Positions 32,009-42,384 of a DNA stretch of 64,000 nt are shown here, in pieces. The DNA comes from Heterohyrax brucei (taxonomy: Eukaryota > Chordata > Mammalia > Hyracoidea > Procaviidae): NCBI GenBank assembly GCA_028571685.1, contig CM053154.1, positions 11,998,001-12,062,000 on the forward strand, in the 5' to 3' direction. The notes beneath the pieces are model-generated. The model did not search any database. It was not told the origin of the DNA and worked only from the letters and a program-made list of their open reading frames with translations. Both the position numbers and the translations under genes were made by a program. Positions within the stretch are counted from its first letter, which is position 1. Every line of letters begins with the position of its first letter.

Positions 32009-32422
32009 TGGTCTTAGTGACTTAATGCTTCTGTAACAAAAATCCCACAAATGAGTGACTTTAAAGAACAGAGGTTTCTCATCTCTTGGTGTTAGAGTCT
32101 AGAAGCCCACATAAAGGCACCCACTCTAGGAGGGTCCCTTCTTATCAGTAGCCCTGGGCCTTGCCCAACACTCCTCAGCTGTAGGTGGTTCTTCATGTGG
32201 TCTCTTCCAGCGTGTGTGTGCCTCCCCACGTCCGTTTTCACTTTCTGTAAGATACCACCCAGAAAGGACTAGGTTTAGGATCTACTGACTTTGGCATAAC
32301 TGCATTAGCATAGCAAATAACTTTTTTTTTTTTTTACATGAGAGAAACCATTATTTCCAATTACAGGTCTAGGGCTTAGGAGTCCAACATACGTTTTAGA
32401 CGGGTACACAACGCAATCCATA
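32009..32422 (-). mobile_element. MaLR-type solo LTR, diverged
   Basis: Starts TGGTCTTAGTGACTTAATGC, has AACAGAGGTTTCTCATCTCT and GGTGGTTCTTCATGTGGTCT, and ends GTACACAACGCAATCCATA. It is more diverged than the other MaLR copies and has an internal T12. Confidence 0.7.
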
Positions 32423-32530
32423 GCCCAGCCCAGGATTCAATAAATACTTCTAAAATGAACTATTGCCTATGTTCTTTTACTCTACTGCATGCCAACTTTG
32501 GGGAAATTTAATTTTCCATAGTGTTCCTGG

Positions 32531-32694
32531 AAACCCTGGTGGCATAGCAGTTGAGTGCTATGTCCGCTAACCAAAAGATCAGAGTTCAAATCCTCCAGGT
32601 GCTCCTGGAAACTCTATGGGCAGTTCCACTCTGTCCTATAGGGTTGCTATAGGTTGGAATTGACTTGACAGCAGTGGGTTAGGTTTTGGTTTTG
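32531..32694 (+). mobile_element. AfroSINE-type SINE
   Basis: AAACCCTGGTGGCATAGCAG, GTTCAAATCCTCCAGGTGCT, CCACTCTGTCCTATAGGGTT, TTGACTTGACAGCAGTGGGT. Complete. Confidence 0.96.
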
Positions 32695-32705
32695 ACAGTA
32701 TTACT

Positions 32706-32915
32706 AAGGAGGCCTGGTCACTCAGCAGTTAAACACTTAACTGCTAACCAAAAGGTTAGTGCTTTAAACTCACCAGTCACTCGGCATGAGACGGATGTGG
32801 CAGTCTGCTTCTGTAAAGATCACAACCTTGGAAATCCTATAGGGGCAATTCTACCCTGTCCTACAGGGTCACTATGAGTTGGAATTGACTTGATAGCAGT
32901 GGGTTTGGTTTTTAT
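32706..32915 (+). mobile_element. AfroSINE-type SINE, long variant
   Basis: Head GGAGGCCTGGTCACTCAGCA, extra middle GACGGATGTGGCAGTCTGCT and TAAAGATCACAACCTTGGAA, then CTACCCTGTCCTACAGGGTC and tail TTGATAGCAGTGGGTTTGGT. Confidence 0.95.
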
Positions 32916-33696
32916 TGGATTGGACGGTGTTGCTGGAACAGTCCATCTTGTAAAAAGTAAAGCATAAGGAAATCGGAGCTGGATTCAGACTCTTTGGTTC
33001 TATCCCAATGGGCCTAGAAGAAGATCTCTTCTATCTTCTCAGAGAAAGGGTGAACTTATGCAAGTGCCTCACCCCACTGGCAATTTCTGTGTTGATATAG
33101 ATAAAAGCCATGGTAAAGATGCTGGAAGATGACAGCAATGTGCCAACTCTGTCCTGTGATGGCAACACAAATGCCGCTTCAGATGTTACTTAGGGCTGGA
33201 ATGTACATTAAGCTTCTGCACAGCGCCACTACTGGGTCATGGCTGCAAAGAAGAGGAGGTAGCCCCAGTGAGAGGAATGTTCCAGAAAGGTGCTCATCCC
33301 AGAGCAGGAGATGTCTGTTTATGTTAGTTGCCATGGTAACCCTACCCTTCACATATGGGAAATTTCAAGGATATGCTAGCCCTAGTGTTAAAGATTCCAT
33401 GAGAAAAGCAGGCTGACTCAGCCCTGGAGGGGGGTATATCTTCTTCCTGGGATTTCTCCTATTATCCTAGGATAAAACTCTCAGAAGGCTGGTGAATAAG
33501 AATGGGGAAGCACCATAAAAACTGTCTTTACTTTTCATCCCACTAACTCAGGATTTGTGGGGAAAGAAAAAAATGGTTGGTTTGTTTTGTAACCTTTGCC
33601 CTGGAATGTAGTTGGTTCAAGAAAACACTTTTTAAAAAATCAGACAAATGGAGAAAGGAGTGTATTCTTATCTATGCATTTAGAGATATCTAGATA
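32916..33696. other. Unassigned unique sequence
   Basis: No recognised transposon. The open frame at 33129-33416 has no recognisable motif. Confidence 0.4.
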
Positions 33697-33896
33697 GGAG
33701 CACTGGAGGCACAACAGTTAAGTGCTCAGCTGAGACCAAAAGTTTGGCGCTTTGAACCCACCAGCTGCTCCACGGGAGAAAGACGTGGTAATCTGCTCCA
33801 ATAAACGTTACAGCCCAGAAACACCATGGGGCAGTGCTACTCTGTCCCATAGGGTTACTATAAGTCAAAATCAACTCCACACACCCAACAGCAGTA
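33697..33896 (+). mobile_element. AfroSINE-type SINE, long variant, with TSD
   Basis: GGAGCACTGGAGGCACAACA to ACACACCCAACAGCAGTA. The flanks TAGAGATATCTAGATA (33681-33696) and TAGAGATATATGGATA (33897-33912) are a 16-bp target duplication with two mismatches. Confidence 0.95.
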
Positions 33897-33969
33897 TAGA
33901 GATATATGGATACACACAGTCACATGCTATGTAATGTCCAATCCCATATATATCCATGGTTCCATAAAA

Positions 33970-34117
33970 AACAATCAAATCTGCTACAATCTTAGCAACC
34001 CAGTAGGACAGTGGAGAATTGCTGCATAGAGTTTCCAAGGAGCACCTGGCGGATTCCAACTGCTGACCCTTTTGCTAGCAGATGCAGTACTTAAGCACTA
34101 TGCCACCAGAGTGTCCA
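33970..34117 (-). mobile_element. AfroSINE-type SINE
   Basis: Decayed inverted tail (ACAATCTTAGCAACCCAGTA), then CATAGAGTTTCCAAGGAGCA and the inverted head CACTATGCCACCAGAGTGTC. Confidence 0.92.
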
Positions 34118-34134
34118 TAAGGTTATTAAAAACA

Positions 34135-34185
34135 AAAACAAAATACTGCTGTCAAGTCATTTCCAACTCACAGCAGTAGCAAAAG
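34135..34185 (-). mobile_element. SINE 3' tail fragment
   Basis: ACTGCTGTCAAGTCATTTCC followed by AACTCACAGCAGTAGC corresponds to the inverted AfroSINE/RTE tail. Only about 50 bp are present. Confidence 0.6.
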
Positions 34186-34286
34186 AGTTGAGAAGTCGTG
34201 ACTGGGGAACAGCACAGAGCAGACATAAATGAATTCAGCAAATGCAACAGCTTCCCGCACACAACACATGCATCTCATTTCTCTTA

Positions 34287-35026
34287 CAGGCAGTCTCCAA
34301 GTTATGAATGATGCTGTTTACTAAGCTTGTCTTTAAATTGAACTTGTAGGTAAGTGTGATGGATTGAATTGTGTCCTCCCAAAGCATGTGTGCGGCCATT
34401 TGGCTGGGCCTTCATTCCCGATATTTTGTGATTTTCCTGTGCTATACATCCTAATCTTTGCCTGTGGCTTATAGATAGGATGATTAGGGTGGGACTGCAA
34501 CACCCTTGCTAGGGGAGTTTCCCTAGAGTGTGACTTGCACCACCTTTTATCCTTTCATCTTATGGGAGATAAAAGGAAACGGAAGCAAGCAGAGAACTGG
34601 GAACTTCACACCACCAAGAAAGCAGCACCGAGGGAAGAGCGCCTCCTTCAGACCTGAGGTTCCTGCCCCAAGATGCTCCCTGACAAAGACTGATGCAACA
34701 CAAGGACTTTCCTCTGGAGCTGACAAGGGGGAAAGCTGACTAAAACAGTAAGTCAGAACGGGTCCATATTGTTCTTATTTAGCATCAATTAGTCAGACAT
34801 TGATCTTAGTATATAGTATATGTTTTACCTTCCTATGCATATAAAACTGTCAAGGAACACTTCCAAACCACACACTGTCTTCAGGAGCATCACAGAGTGG
34901 TGTGTGCACTCATTATTTTGAGCCAACATAGTTAACTCAACTTTTTAACATAATAGGCTTTATGGCAATCTGTTCTCAAGTAGCAGTTGTCCCTAAGTCA
35001 GGCATTCACAATCTAAGGACTGCCTG
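34287..35026. mobile_element. TIR DNA transposon, Tc1/mariner-pogo type, split by LTR
   Basis: The ends CAGGCAGTCTCCAAGTTATG and, inverted, CAGGCAGTCCTTAGATTGTG form a 24-bp imperfect TIR. Both ends are flanked by TA (34285-34286 and 35027-35028). Blocks such as TTACCTTCCTATGCATATAA match a known mammalian non-autonomous repeat I cannot name reliably. Without the LTR it is about 340 bp and non-coding. Confidence 0.85.
34355..34747 (+). mobile_element. MaLR-type solo LTR with exact TSD and 3' deletion
   Basis: Starts TGTGATGGATTGAATTGTGT and ends GCTGACTAAAACA. Exact 5-bp duplications GTAAG lie at 34350-34354 and 34748-34752. The polyadenylation-signal segment seen in the other MaLR copies is missing near the 3' end, so there is an internal deletion. 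Confidence 0.93.
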
Positions 35027-35287
35027 TAGCATGGCACTCACACAACGACCAAATCATATACCATCCTATTTCACAGAGCATATCATAGATATGAAGCAGC
35101 ATGAGATTGTGAATTTAATTTCCCTGTATAGAGGCCTGAAAAGTAAAGTGACTACAGAAGTTGGTTTTTTAGTGAATTACAATTTCTAATTAGAGCATCA
35201 ATACTGACGAGTCATTCCAGTCTTCTCTAAACAGTTCTGCACTTTTGAATTTTTACAAGAATATTGTCATGTATTGCTATGACTTTC
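35027..35287. other. Unassigned unique sequence
   Basis: AT-rich, without a recognised element. Confidence 0.35.
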
Positions 35288-35605
35288 AAAAAAGTATTTT
35301 ATTGTACTTTAGGTAAAAGTTTACAATCCACGTTAATTTGCCATAGGAAACCCCACACCCACACTGCTATACAACCCTCGCTGCTGTCCCTACGTCGTGA
35401 AAGCACACTCCGCCTTTCCACCCTGTACTGCCCATGTCCATGCAGCCACCTCCTGTCCCCCTCCACCGTCTCATCTGGCCTCTGGACAGGAGGTGCTCAG
35501 ACAGCCTCGTGTGTATGTTGAAACCAAGAAGCACACTCCTCACCAGCATCCCTCTTATTGCCATGGGAATAAATGTGTGGCCTTGTGCACCACCCAGCTC
35601 TAAAG
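35288..35605 (-). mobile_element. Lineage L1, 3'UTR fragment
   Basis: The inverted L1 tail AAAAAAGTATTTTATTGTAC then TTTAGGTAAAAGTTTACAAT is the complement of the CTTCATCTAAAGTA...AAT end seen at 54780-54822. The rest is C-rich 3'UTR on this strand. Confidence 0.75.
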
Positions 35606-35724
35606 GGCATCATATTCATCATCATACTCATTCACCTGTTTTTTTAATCCAAAAAGAACAAGAACAGAAACAACCCACAATTTCATCGCTGGTAAAACCC
35701 CAGTTTATTTATTTATTTTTTTCC

Positions 35725-35830
35725 TTTTTAATTCTGTCATATTGAGGTGTAATTTACAGTAAAATTTTACGAGTTTTGATAAAGATCACGTAACCATCAC
35801 CACAACTGAGATATAGAATATGTGTTTTTG
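35725..35830. mobile_element. Old L1 3' region fragment
   Basis: ATTGAGGTGTAATTTACAGT, AGTTTTGATAAAGATCACGT and ACCATCACCACAACTGAGAT are classic blocks of old mammalian L1 3' regions. Strand not certain. Confidence 0.65.
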
Positions 35831-35861
35831 TTTTTAATCTCAGTCTGCACACTTATTGTTT

Positions 35862-36330
35862 CTTTCTTTTTTTAATTGCACTTTAGGTGAAAGTTGATAG
35901 AGCAAGTGAGTTTCCCACTCAGTAGTTTGTAATCAAGTGTTTCATTGCCTTGGCTGCACATCCCGCGTATGTCAGCTCTCACCCAGTTTCCACTCTGGCT
36001 TCCTCCGTTGTCTTTCACCCCGATTTTCTCTCCCCTCCTGTTTTCTCATCTTTGCTTTTGGACAAAGAATGCCCTGTTTGATCTCATACAGTTGATTGTT
36101 TTAAGGGGTAAATTCCTCCCAGGCGTTATTACCTTACGTGCTTGCCTATTGTGGGCTGGGGGTGGTCTCCAGGAATGTCTTCAGTTCCAGTCAGAAGGGT
36201 GTCTTAGGGTCAGAGTCTCCAGGGTTTATGACATGCTCATCATCCCCACAGCTTCCCTCATTGTCCTCTGTAATTCCTGTCCTCCCTTAGCCCCAGTCTC
36301 TGGTAGTCACTGTTGTGATTTCTGTCCTTA
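35862..36330 (-). mobile_element. Lineage L1, 3'UTR fragment
   Basis: The inverted tail TTTTTTTAATTGCACTTTAG then GTGAAAGTTGATAGAGCAAG, followed by 3'UTR blocks (CTCCCCTCCTGTTTTCTCAT). A second insertion close to the 35288 copy, in the same orientation. Confidence 0.75.
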
Positions 36331-36550
36331 CAGTTTGATCTCAATTTAATTCTTCAAAATTAATACAAGAATCATTAAAAAATTAACGATTACTAAAAGG
36401 CATAACCCTTCTAAGGTGGTAGCTAACCCCACTGCTGGGGAGAAGGTATCCTCTGACTTCAGGATGCATTCGCCCAGTTCAGAGTGGCGCTGTTGGCTCT
36501 TCTCTCCCCACCGCTGTGGCCTGGCCTCTAGGAGCCATTTCTGCTTCACA

Positions 36551-36640
36551 GGCACTCCTTGGAAACTTCAAGGGGCAGTTCTACTCTGTTCTGTAGGGTC
36601 GCTATGAGTCAGAATTGACTTGACAGCACTGGGTGTGGTG
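36551..36640 (+). mobile_element. AfroSINE-type SINE, 5'-truncated
   Basis: It starts in the middle at GGCACTCCTTGGAAACTTCA and continues CTACTCTGTTCTGTAGGGTC and TTGACTTGACAGCACTGGGT. The tRNA-like head is absent. Confidence 0.9.
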
Positions 36641-37089
36641 GTTCGGTCAGGTTGAGAAGAGAAGAAGATGAGGCAGAGTTGGGTCCTGGTTACCTCACTG
36701 AGGAAGCCCTCCCTGAGGAGAACTGAGGAGGGTGGTTTTTCCTGCACCTCTCCTCTCCTGGAGGTGAGGTACTCAGGCTCCCAAAGCCACTGAAATGACA
36801 GCTTTCTCTCCAGGCCTTTCCTCTGAAGTATAATGGCAGATGATGAAGGCAGTCTATGCTGTGATGAGAGCTGGCTTCCTCCCCTCCTTATGAGTCTCCT
36901 CAGGACTTGGTGTCAACAGGGACCACTGTAGCAAGCAGCAGTCAGTGCCCGAGTCTCTCCCTGTGGCTGCTCTTCTCTGCTGACTGACCACAAAGCAGCA
37001 GGGATGACAGACACCCCTACCCTTGGCCTACTTCTGGAGACAAGGGAAGTGAGAATTCTCCACATAGACATCAGAGCAAATGTTAAAAA
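36641..37089. other. Unassigned unique sequence
   Basis: G- and A-rich at the left with short GAAGA runs. No element recognised. Confidence 0.35.
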
Positions 37090-37215
37090 ATGTAAATCAG
37101 ACTATGTCACCTCCTTGCTGAAATCCCTCCAGTAGCACCTTCCATCCCACTGCCAATAAAATCAGCAGGCCTTACTTGAGCCTTTGCCTCTGTCCTCACA
37201 GAATCTTGTACCTCT
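37090..37215 (+). mobile_element. L2 relic
   Basis: ATGTCACCTCCTTGCTGAAA, CCCTCCAGTAGCACCTTCCA and ACTGCCAATAAAATCAGCAG follow the L2 order (CTCCTCTGCTCAAAACCCTC-like). Confidence 0.75.
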
Positions 37216-37404
37216 ACCAACTCAGTGTAAAAATGGTATTGGAGGGGCCTCTGACTTCCTCTAACTTCAGGGGGGGAAGGAGAATCAAGACCAATAGCCC
37301 AATACTGACTCCAGTTAGGCGGAAGTCAGATAGCCCTCCTCTCTCCGCCATCTTTCTTTACCAACTCTGACACCACCCATCCCTTCCAAGACATGCTCTA
37401 CTTC

Positions 37405-37960
37405 TCTGCTGAGTTTGATAATTCATTGCCATGGTCTCACAAAACTCACAGACAATACATACAATTACGGGGCTTATTAGGGAAATAACAGGTTACAATT
37501 CAGGCTCAAGAACACTCAAGAACACTATCACAACAGCCTCTTCCCGGTGGTGCTTGCAGGCATGCCTCTGCCGGGCCCAAGCTTTCTGTCAAATGACACT
37601 TAGCCTTCTCTCTCCATGGGCCAGGAATGCCACCAGGCTGGCTCTCTGCTGCAGGGTCTCCCTTGCCACCAATTTTCACTGTCTTCTGGGTTACAGCCAT
37701 GCTCTCTGTCTCTTGGGTCCAGGAGCTTCTCAGTGCAGGAATCCCAGGTCCAGAGGATGTCCCGGGTCTGGTTGGTTTTCCTTGGTGGTAGTGGGTTCCT
37801 CTCTTTCGCACCTCTGAGATGGTTCTCCTCAAGTCCAACAGGAGAGCAAAACTGATCAATCATTTTGGTGGGCCACAATTACTCCTATCTGCACAGTCCT
37901 TTCCCATCACTTGGGTGAGAGTTAGAAGACCATGACAAAGGCCACATAAGAGGGATCCAT
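37405..37960 (-). mobile_element. Probable ERVL-like LTR
   Basis: GGGGCTTATTAGGGAAATAA followed by CAGGTTACAATTCAGGC resembles the inverted TTTATTATAAAGG...ATACA end region of ERVL LTRs. The rest is GC-richer with an inverted U3-like texture (CCAGGAGCTTCTCAGTGCAG). Ends are not defined. Confidence 0.4.
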
Positions 37961-38090
37961 CCCATTGTACTCAGCTATACGTGCCTTCCTCCCCCAGTTC
38001 CTGGAGTGTATGGAGCCCTTCTAGTCTTTCCCATAACACTCCTTCTGCAAGAAATGGCCTTCTTGGTTTCAGAAGATATCTAGGTCAGTT

Positions 38091-38130
38091 GGCATATATA
38101 TGTATATACACACACGCATATATATATATT
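38091..38130. repeat. TA/CA microsatellite
   Basis: ATATATATGTATATACACAC then GCATATATATATAT. A mixed dinucleotide tract inside the L1 3'UTR. Confidence 0.9.
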
Positions 38131-38804
38131 TGTCTTTTTTTTTTAAGAAAATGTCCTGCATCTTATTTTTGGTGGGTGGCATCTGGGATCTTAAAAACTA
38201 GCAAGCTGCCATCTAAGTAGCATCCATTGGTCCCAGTCAACCTGGAGAAGAGGGGAATGAAGAAGGACATCAAAGACATGAGGAAAATATAAGCCTAGGA
38301 GACAGCAGTGGCTTACAGAGAGGAGACTACATCAACATAAGACAGCCACCGCCAGTGACTGCCCTGACCAGGAACAAAATGTCAGGCCCCAACACAGGGG
38401 GAGAGAAATGAGGGTGCATAACAAAAACTCAATTAAAAGACCAGACTTAATGGTCTGTCATCCTGAATGGTCCTCTGAGGATATGGTCCCTTTACTCTCT
38501 GCTGTCCCAGAGCTAAAACCGATACCAAAGCCAACTCTCCAGACAAACACTGGACTGGACTATAAGGCACAGAGTGATGCTGGTGACGTGTGTGCTTCTT
38601 GGCTTAAATATGTCCATGAGGCTGTCAGAGCAGCTTCTGTCCAAAGGTGAGAAGGGCGGGTAGGAAGGGAGAGACAGGAGTTGACTGAATGAATAGAGGG
38701 AGAGTGTTCTGTCACAGCATTTGGAGAGCAGCCAGGGTTGCATAGCAGTGTGTGTGTGCAGTGCTTTCTACAGGAAATTGACTTAGATTGTAAACTTTCA
38801 CTTA

Positions 38805-38965
38805 AAAAAAATCCACTGCTTTCGAGTCGGGTCCAACTCATAGCCACTCTAGAGGTCAGAGTAGAACTGTGCCATAGAGTTTCCAGGGACCACCTGGCGG
38901 ATTTGAACTGCCAGCCTTTTGATTAGTAGATGTAGCACTTACCCTACTATGCCACCAGGGTTTCC
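38805..38965 (-). mobile_element. AfroSINE-type SINE in L1 tail with exact TSD
   Basis: Inverted complete SINE. AAACTTTCACTTA is duplicated exactly at 38792-38804 and 38966-38978. The target is the L1's own terminal sequence. Confidence 0.97.
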
Positions 38966-39034
38966 AAACTTTCACTTACAGCAAAATAAAATATATATTT
39001 AAAAAACAAAACAAAACAAAAAAACAGCCTTCCC

Positions 39035-39345
39035 TCTCCTCAACTCTGCCTACCTCACCTTCAAATTTCAGCTTTACCACAATCCCCTCAGACGGATGAG
39101 ACTGGCCCACTGTCGCAGGTAAGTAGTCTCCTCTGCTGACCGCCTTCCCCACACACTGCTGACTTCCTTCATAGTGTCTCTCAACACCTGATCTTTCCAC
39201 TCAGCCACTGGCCATCGTGTCCACTAGAATGCAAGCACCAAAGAGTAGGCGTCAGGCCTAGCATGCCAACATGAATCACTCCTGTTGTAAGCTTCATACT
39301 TGGTATACAGTAGGTACTCATTAACAGTCATTAATGAGTGAATGA
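39035..39345 (+). mobile_element. L2 relic
   Basis: ACTAGAATGCAAGCACCAAA, TTGGTATACAGTAGGTACTC and GTCATTAATGAGTGAATGAT match the L2 3' end. Upstream C-rich text continues L2. Confidence 0.75.
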
Positions 39346-39411
39346 TCCAGCCCAGGTAACAAGCCTTGCCCATTCCCAAGATCCCTTTTATGATGCTCTT
39401 GAGGTTTCTTG

Positions 39412-39570
39412 GGAGCCCTGGTGGTACAGTAGGTAAGAGACGCGTCTCTAACAAAAAGGATAGTGGTTCAGATCCACCAGCAACTCACTGGAAACCCTAT
39501 GGAGCAACTCTGTTCTGCCCTATAGAGTCGCTATGAGTTGGAACTGACTCAGTGGCAATGAGTTTAAGAT
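39412..39570 (+). mobile_element. AfroSINE-type SINE
   Basis: GGAGCCCTGGTGGTACAGTA, GTTCAGATCCACCAGCAACT, TTCTGCCCTATAGAGTCGCT, CTGACTCAGTGGCAATGAGT. Confidence 0.95.
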
Positions 39571-39682
39571 TTCTTGTCAAACGACCCCAGTTTCCAGGAT
39601 CTAGCTGATAATTTCACAAAATTGAAACATGTTCAACAGTCTGTAAACCAAGAGATGTTTTCCCCAAGAAACAGAGTGAGGG

Positions 39683-40608
39683 TAACCCACCCATCCATCA
39701 GTTTGTCACACTGTGCTGGCTTGTCTGTTGGTGTGATGCTGGAAGCTGAGCCATCAGTACCCAAATACCAGCAGAGTATACCCTGGTGGAGGGTTTTCAG
39801 CAGAGCTTCCAGACAGAGACAGACCAGGGAGAAAGGCCTGTTGATCTACTTCTGAAAATTAGCCAGTGAAAATCCTATGAATTACAACAGAATTGTGTCT
39901 GATAGAGTTCTGGGAGATGAGTCCCCTGGGTTGACAGTCACTGAAAGCATCACAGTGGCCACAGCAATGGATTCAAACATGCCAGTGATCATGAAGATGG
40001 TGCCAGATTGGCCATGCCTTCTTCAGCTGTCACCCTGAGCCAGGGCTGACCCCACTGAAAGGGAGGCCCTTGGCCAGCCTGACTCCATCTTGCTACAAAC
40101 AATAGCTAAAACAGCCATATTATAAGCACTAAGTCCTGAGAACTTGTTTTTCCCACATGCGTAAGAACTCACCTTGTACCAGTTACAAGTCACATGGCTA
40201 TTCTTTCTTCTAAGAAGCACTCCTTAATTCTTCCATTTACCCCCTTAAAGCTATTCACTAAGACTATTGGAGCAAATCATCAGGTAGTTTGGACTTTGAT
40301 GATTATCAAGCTCCCCAACTTGTTGGAGACAGGCAGACCTGGACAAAGAATATTGTTGAAGCATCAAAGAAATTGCTTGCATGGGCCTGGGAAAAATATT
40401 AACCGGTGTCCCCCACCTTAATCAACCTATATAACCTCCAGGCTTAGTCTATGTATGCAGACAAGCTTTGATTCCCCCTTGCCTCTTGTGTGTCGGCACT
40501 CAATAAATATCCTCAGTTAATCACCTCACCTCTTGTCCCAGTATTGGCTTTGCAGACAGGTGGCACAGATCTGTGATTACAGTTATACCACCAACAGCTA
40601 ACAACTGT
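39683..40608 (+). mobile_element. RTE-derived non-autonomous element, split by LTR
   Basis: CCCACCCATCCATCAGTTTG, GATGCTGGAAGCTGAGCCAT, CAGCAGAGCTTCCAGACAGA and TTAGCCAGTGAAAATCCTAT follow the RTE 5' region order. After the LTR (40047-40587) the tail AACAGCTAACAAC resumes. It resembles 46670-47035 and, inverted, 62505-63055. Confidence 0.75.
40047..40587 (+). mobile_element. ERV-type solo LTR (second plus copy)
   Basis: Opens TGACCCCACTGAAAGGGAGG and closes near GATTACAGTTATA. It has the polyadenylation signal in GGCACTCAATAAATATCC and CTATATAACCTCCAGGCTTA as the TATA-like segment. It aligns with 19998-20548 throughout, with a short deletion near the start. Confidence 0.85.
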
Positions 40609-40700
40609 GAGCTCCCTTCTTTTGGACCTAGCCTGCCGCTGGGGCATGCGTTTGTGGCAGGGTCCATCAAGACAAAATGTTTGCCTCCTCTAAATAAACC

Positions 40701-40861
40701 GAAAACCAAACTCGGTGCCACTTAGTCAATTCTGACTCATAGCGACCCTGTAGGACAGAGTAGAACTGCCCCATAGAGTTTCCTGGAGCGTCTGGCAGAT
40801 CTGAACTGCTGACTTTTTGTTAGCAGTCATAGCACTTAACCACTACTCCATCAGGGTTTCC
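40701..40861 (-). mobile_element. AfroSINE-type SINE with exact TSD
   Basis: Complete inverted SINE (GTGCCACTTAGTCAATTCTG to CTACTCCATCAGGGTTTCC). TCCTCTAAATA at 40686-40696 and 40863-40873 is an exact 11-bp target duplication. Confidence 0.97.
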
Positions 40862-40873
40862 TTCCTCTAAATA

Positions 40874-41398
40874 GCAGGAATAAAATATTTTAGAAAACCA
40901 AAACATGGTCATCAGAAAGCTCTTATTCATGGAACTTTCTGAGAAACTCAGACAGAGACATTACCACGTTTTAAAGAGATTTGGTATTTACTGCCACACG
41001 AGGATACATAAAGTGAATTAATTATTTAGCTATTTTCTGTGAGGCAGCCCAGAAATACCTCGGAGGCATTTGTGCTTAATTCTGCTAAGGGATTAGCATT
41101 CACCTAATTTCTCTCTTTTCATATTTTATGAACTTTTTTCCTTCTATGTTTACTTCATTAAAGTCTACAACAGCATAAAAGATGAAAGAAAGCATTCAAT
41201 TGTCTTAAAATGCTAATTTCGCCAAGCCCAGAGTAGTGGTTAAGGTGATTTCTCCTTTAATGAGGAAGTGGTTTGGTAAATTCCTGAGTCCCAGTGTAAA
41301 CTGTCTGGTGTTCAGTTTGCCGAGTAGCTAATGTATTGTGCTAATTTGATTAAGAATAGTTTACATCGCAAACCCCAAAAGTTTAAATGTTGCCTTCT
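40874..41398. other. SINE-free AT-rich sequence, possible conserved non-coding element
   Basis: It has the texture of conserved non-coding DNA (GAATTAATTATTTAGCTATT, GTGCTTAATTCTGCTAAGGG) without low-complexity runs. Conservation was not tested. Confidence 0.3.
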
Positions 41399-41430
41399 CC
41401 GACTCGACGGCACTTGGCTTGGCTTTGGCT
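41399..41430 (+). mobile_element. Very short SINE-tail insertion
   Basis: CCGACTCGACGGCACTTGGC followed by TTGGCTTTGG is the terminal tail of the RTE-linked SINE type, with nothing of the head or middle. The same tail occurs at 53214-53244 and, inverted, at 52921-52955. Confidence 0.75.
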
Positions 41431-41483
41431 TACTGTTGGCAAAAGAAGGAACCATCTTGACACGTGGAAATCACGCATTTCCG

Positions 41484-41636
41484 TGCCCTGGTGGCATAGT
41501 GGTTAAGTGCTACATCTGCTTACCAAAAGGTCGGCCATTCCAATCCACCAAGCATTCCCTGGAAATCTATGGAGCAGTTCTTTTTCGTCCTACAGGGTCG
41601 CTATGGGTCGGAATCAACTTGATGGCAGTGGGTTTT
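41484..41636 (+). mobile_element. AfroSINE-type SINE
   Basis: CCCTGGTGGCATAGTGGTTA, ATTCCAATCCACCAAGCATT, TACAGGGTCGCTATGGGTCG, CAACTTGATGGCAGTGGGTT. Confidence 0.95.
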
Positions 41637-41830
41637 CTGAAAGGCAGAGAGCAGTGATTCAAATCAAACTGGGATTTGGTAGCAGTGCCAACGGCACAGA
41701 AGCTGTGGGGAAACAGAAATAATAGGACAGAAAGAAATTCTTGGTAGGGGCAAAAATAGGCAGAAGGCATTGCTGTCAAGATGGCTTAACTCCCGGAAGG
41801 ATTCATATATGCCTCTCCACCATAAAATAA

Positions 41831-42000
41831 CCAAAAAACCAAACCCACTGCCATCAAGGTCAGGTCCAGTCCAACTCATAGCAACCCTAGAAGTCAGTAG
41901 AATTGCCCCATTGAGTTTCCAAGGAACATTTGGCCAATTTGAACTGCTGACCTTTTGGTTAGCAGAGATAGCACATAACCTACTGTGCCACCAGGGTTTA
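41831..42000 (-). mobile_element. AfroSINE-type SINE
   Basis: Inverted: CCAAAAAACCAAACCCACTG, CATTGAGTTTCCAAGGAACA, GAACTGCTGACCTTTTGGTT, CTACTGTGCCACCAGGGTTT. Low divergence for the window. Confidence 0.96.
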
Positions 42001-42099
42001 CAAAACAGTAAAGGATCCCGAATGTGTGTCTAGAAGCCCCACGACCCTGCCTGTACCACCGATCTCTGTTTCCCTGGCTTGGAGAGTATATACGCTATC

Positions 42100-42262
42100 T
42101 GGAAACCCTGGTGATATAGTGGTTCGGTGCTATGGCTACTAACCAAAAAGTAGGCAGTTTAAGTCCACAAGATGTTCCTTGAGAACCCTGTGGAGCAGTT
42201 CCATCCTGTTCTACAGGGTCGCTGAGTCAGAACTGACTCAACGGCAATGAGTTTAGTTTGGA
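42100..42262 (+). mobile_element. AfroSINE-type SINE
   Basis: CTGGAAACCCTGGTGATATA, GTTTAAGTCCACAAGATGTT, TTCTACAGGGTCGCTGAGTC, CTGACTCAACGGCAATGAGT. Confidence 0.95.
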
Positions 42263-42384
42263 GTTTTCCTGTGCTAGCAAGGTAGATTGATATTTCTATT
42301 TTTCTTATTGATGGTGTAAGTATGTCTAATTCAATACTTGGAATACACTCATTAACACACAAAAATTGTTTATCTGAAGTTCAA

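Larger units (their letters stand above)
38070..39030 (+). mobile_element. Lineage L1, 3'UTR fragment with SINE in its tail
   Basis: Blocks: AAAATGTCCTGCATCTTATT, GCATCTGGGATCTTAAAAAC, CAGCCACCGCCAGTGACTGC and TTAGATTGTAAACTTTCACT. The tail resumes after the SINE with ACAGCAAAATAAAATATATA and an (AAAAC)n end. It includes an AT/AC microsatellite at 38091-38130. Confidence 0.92.
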
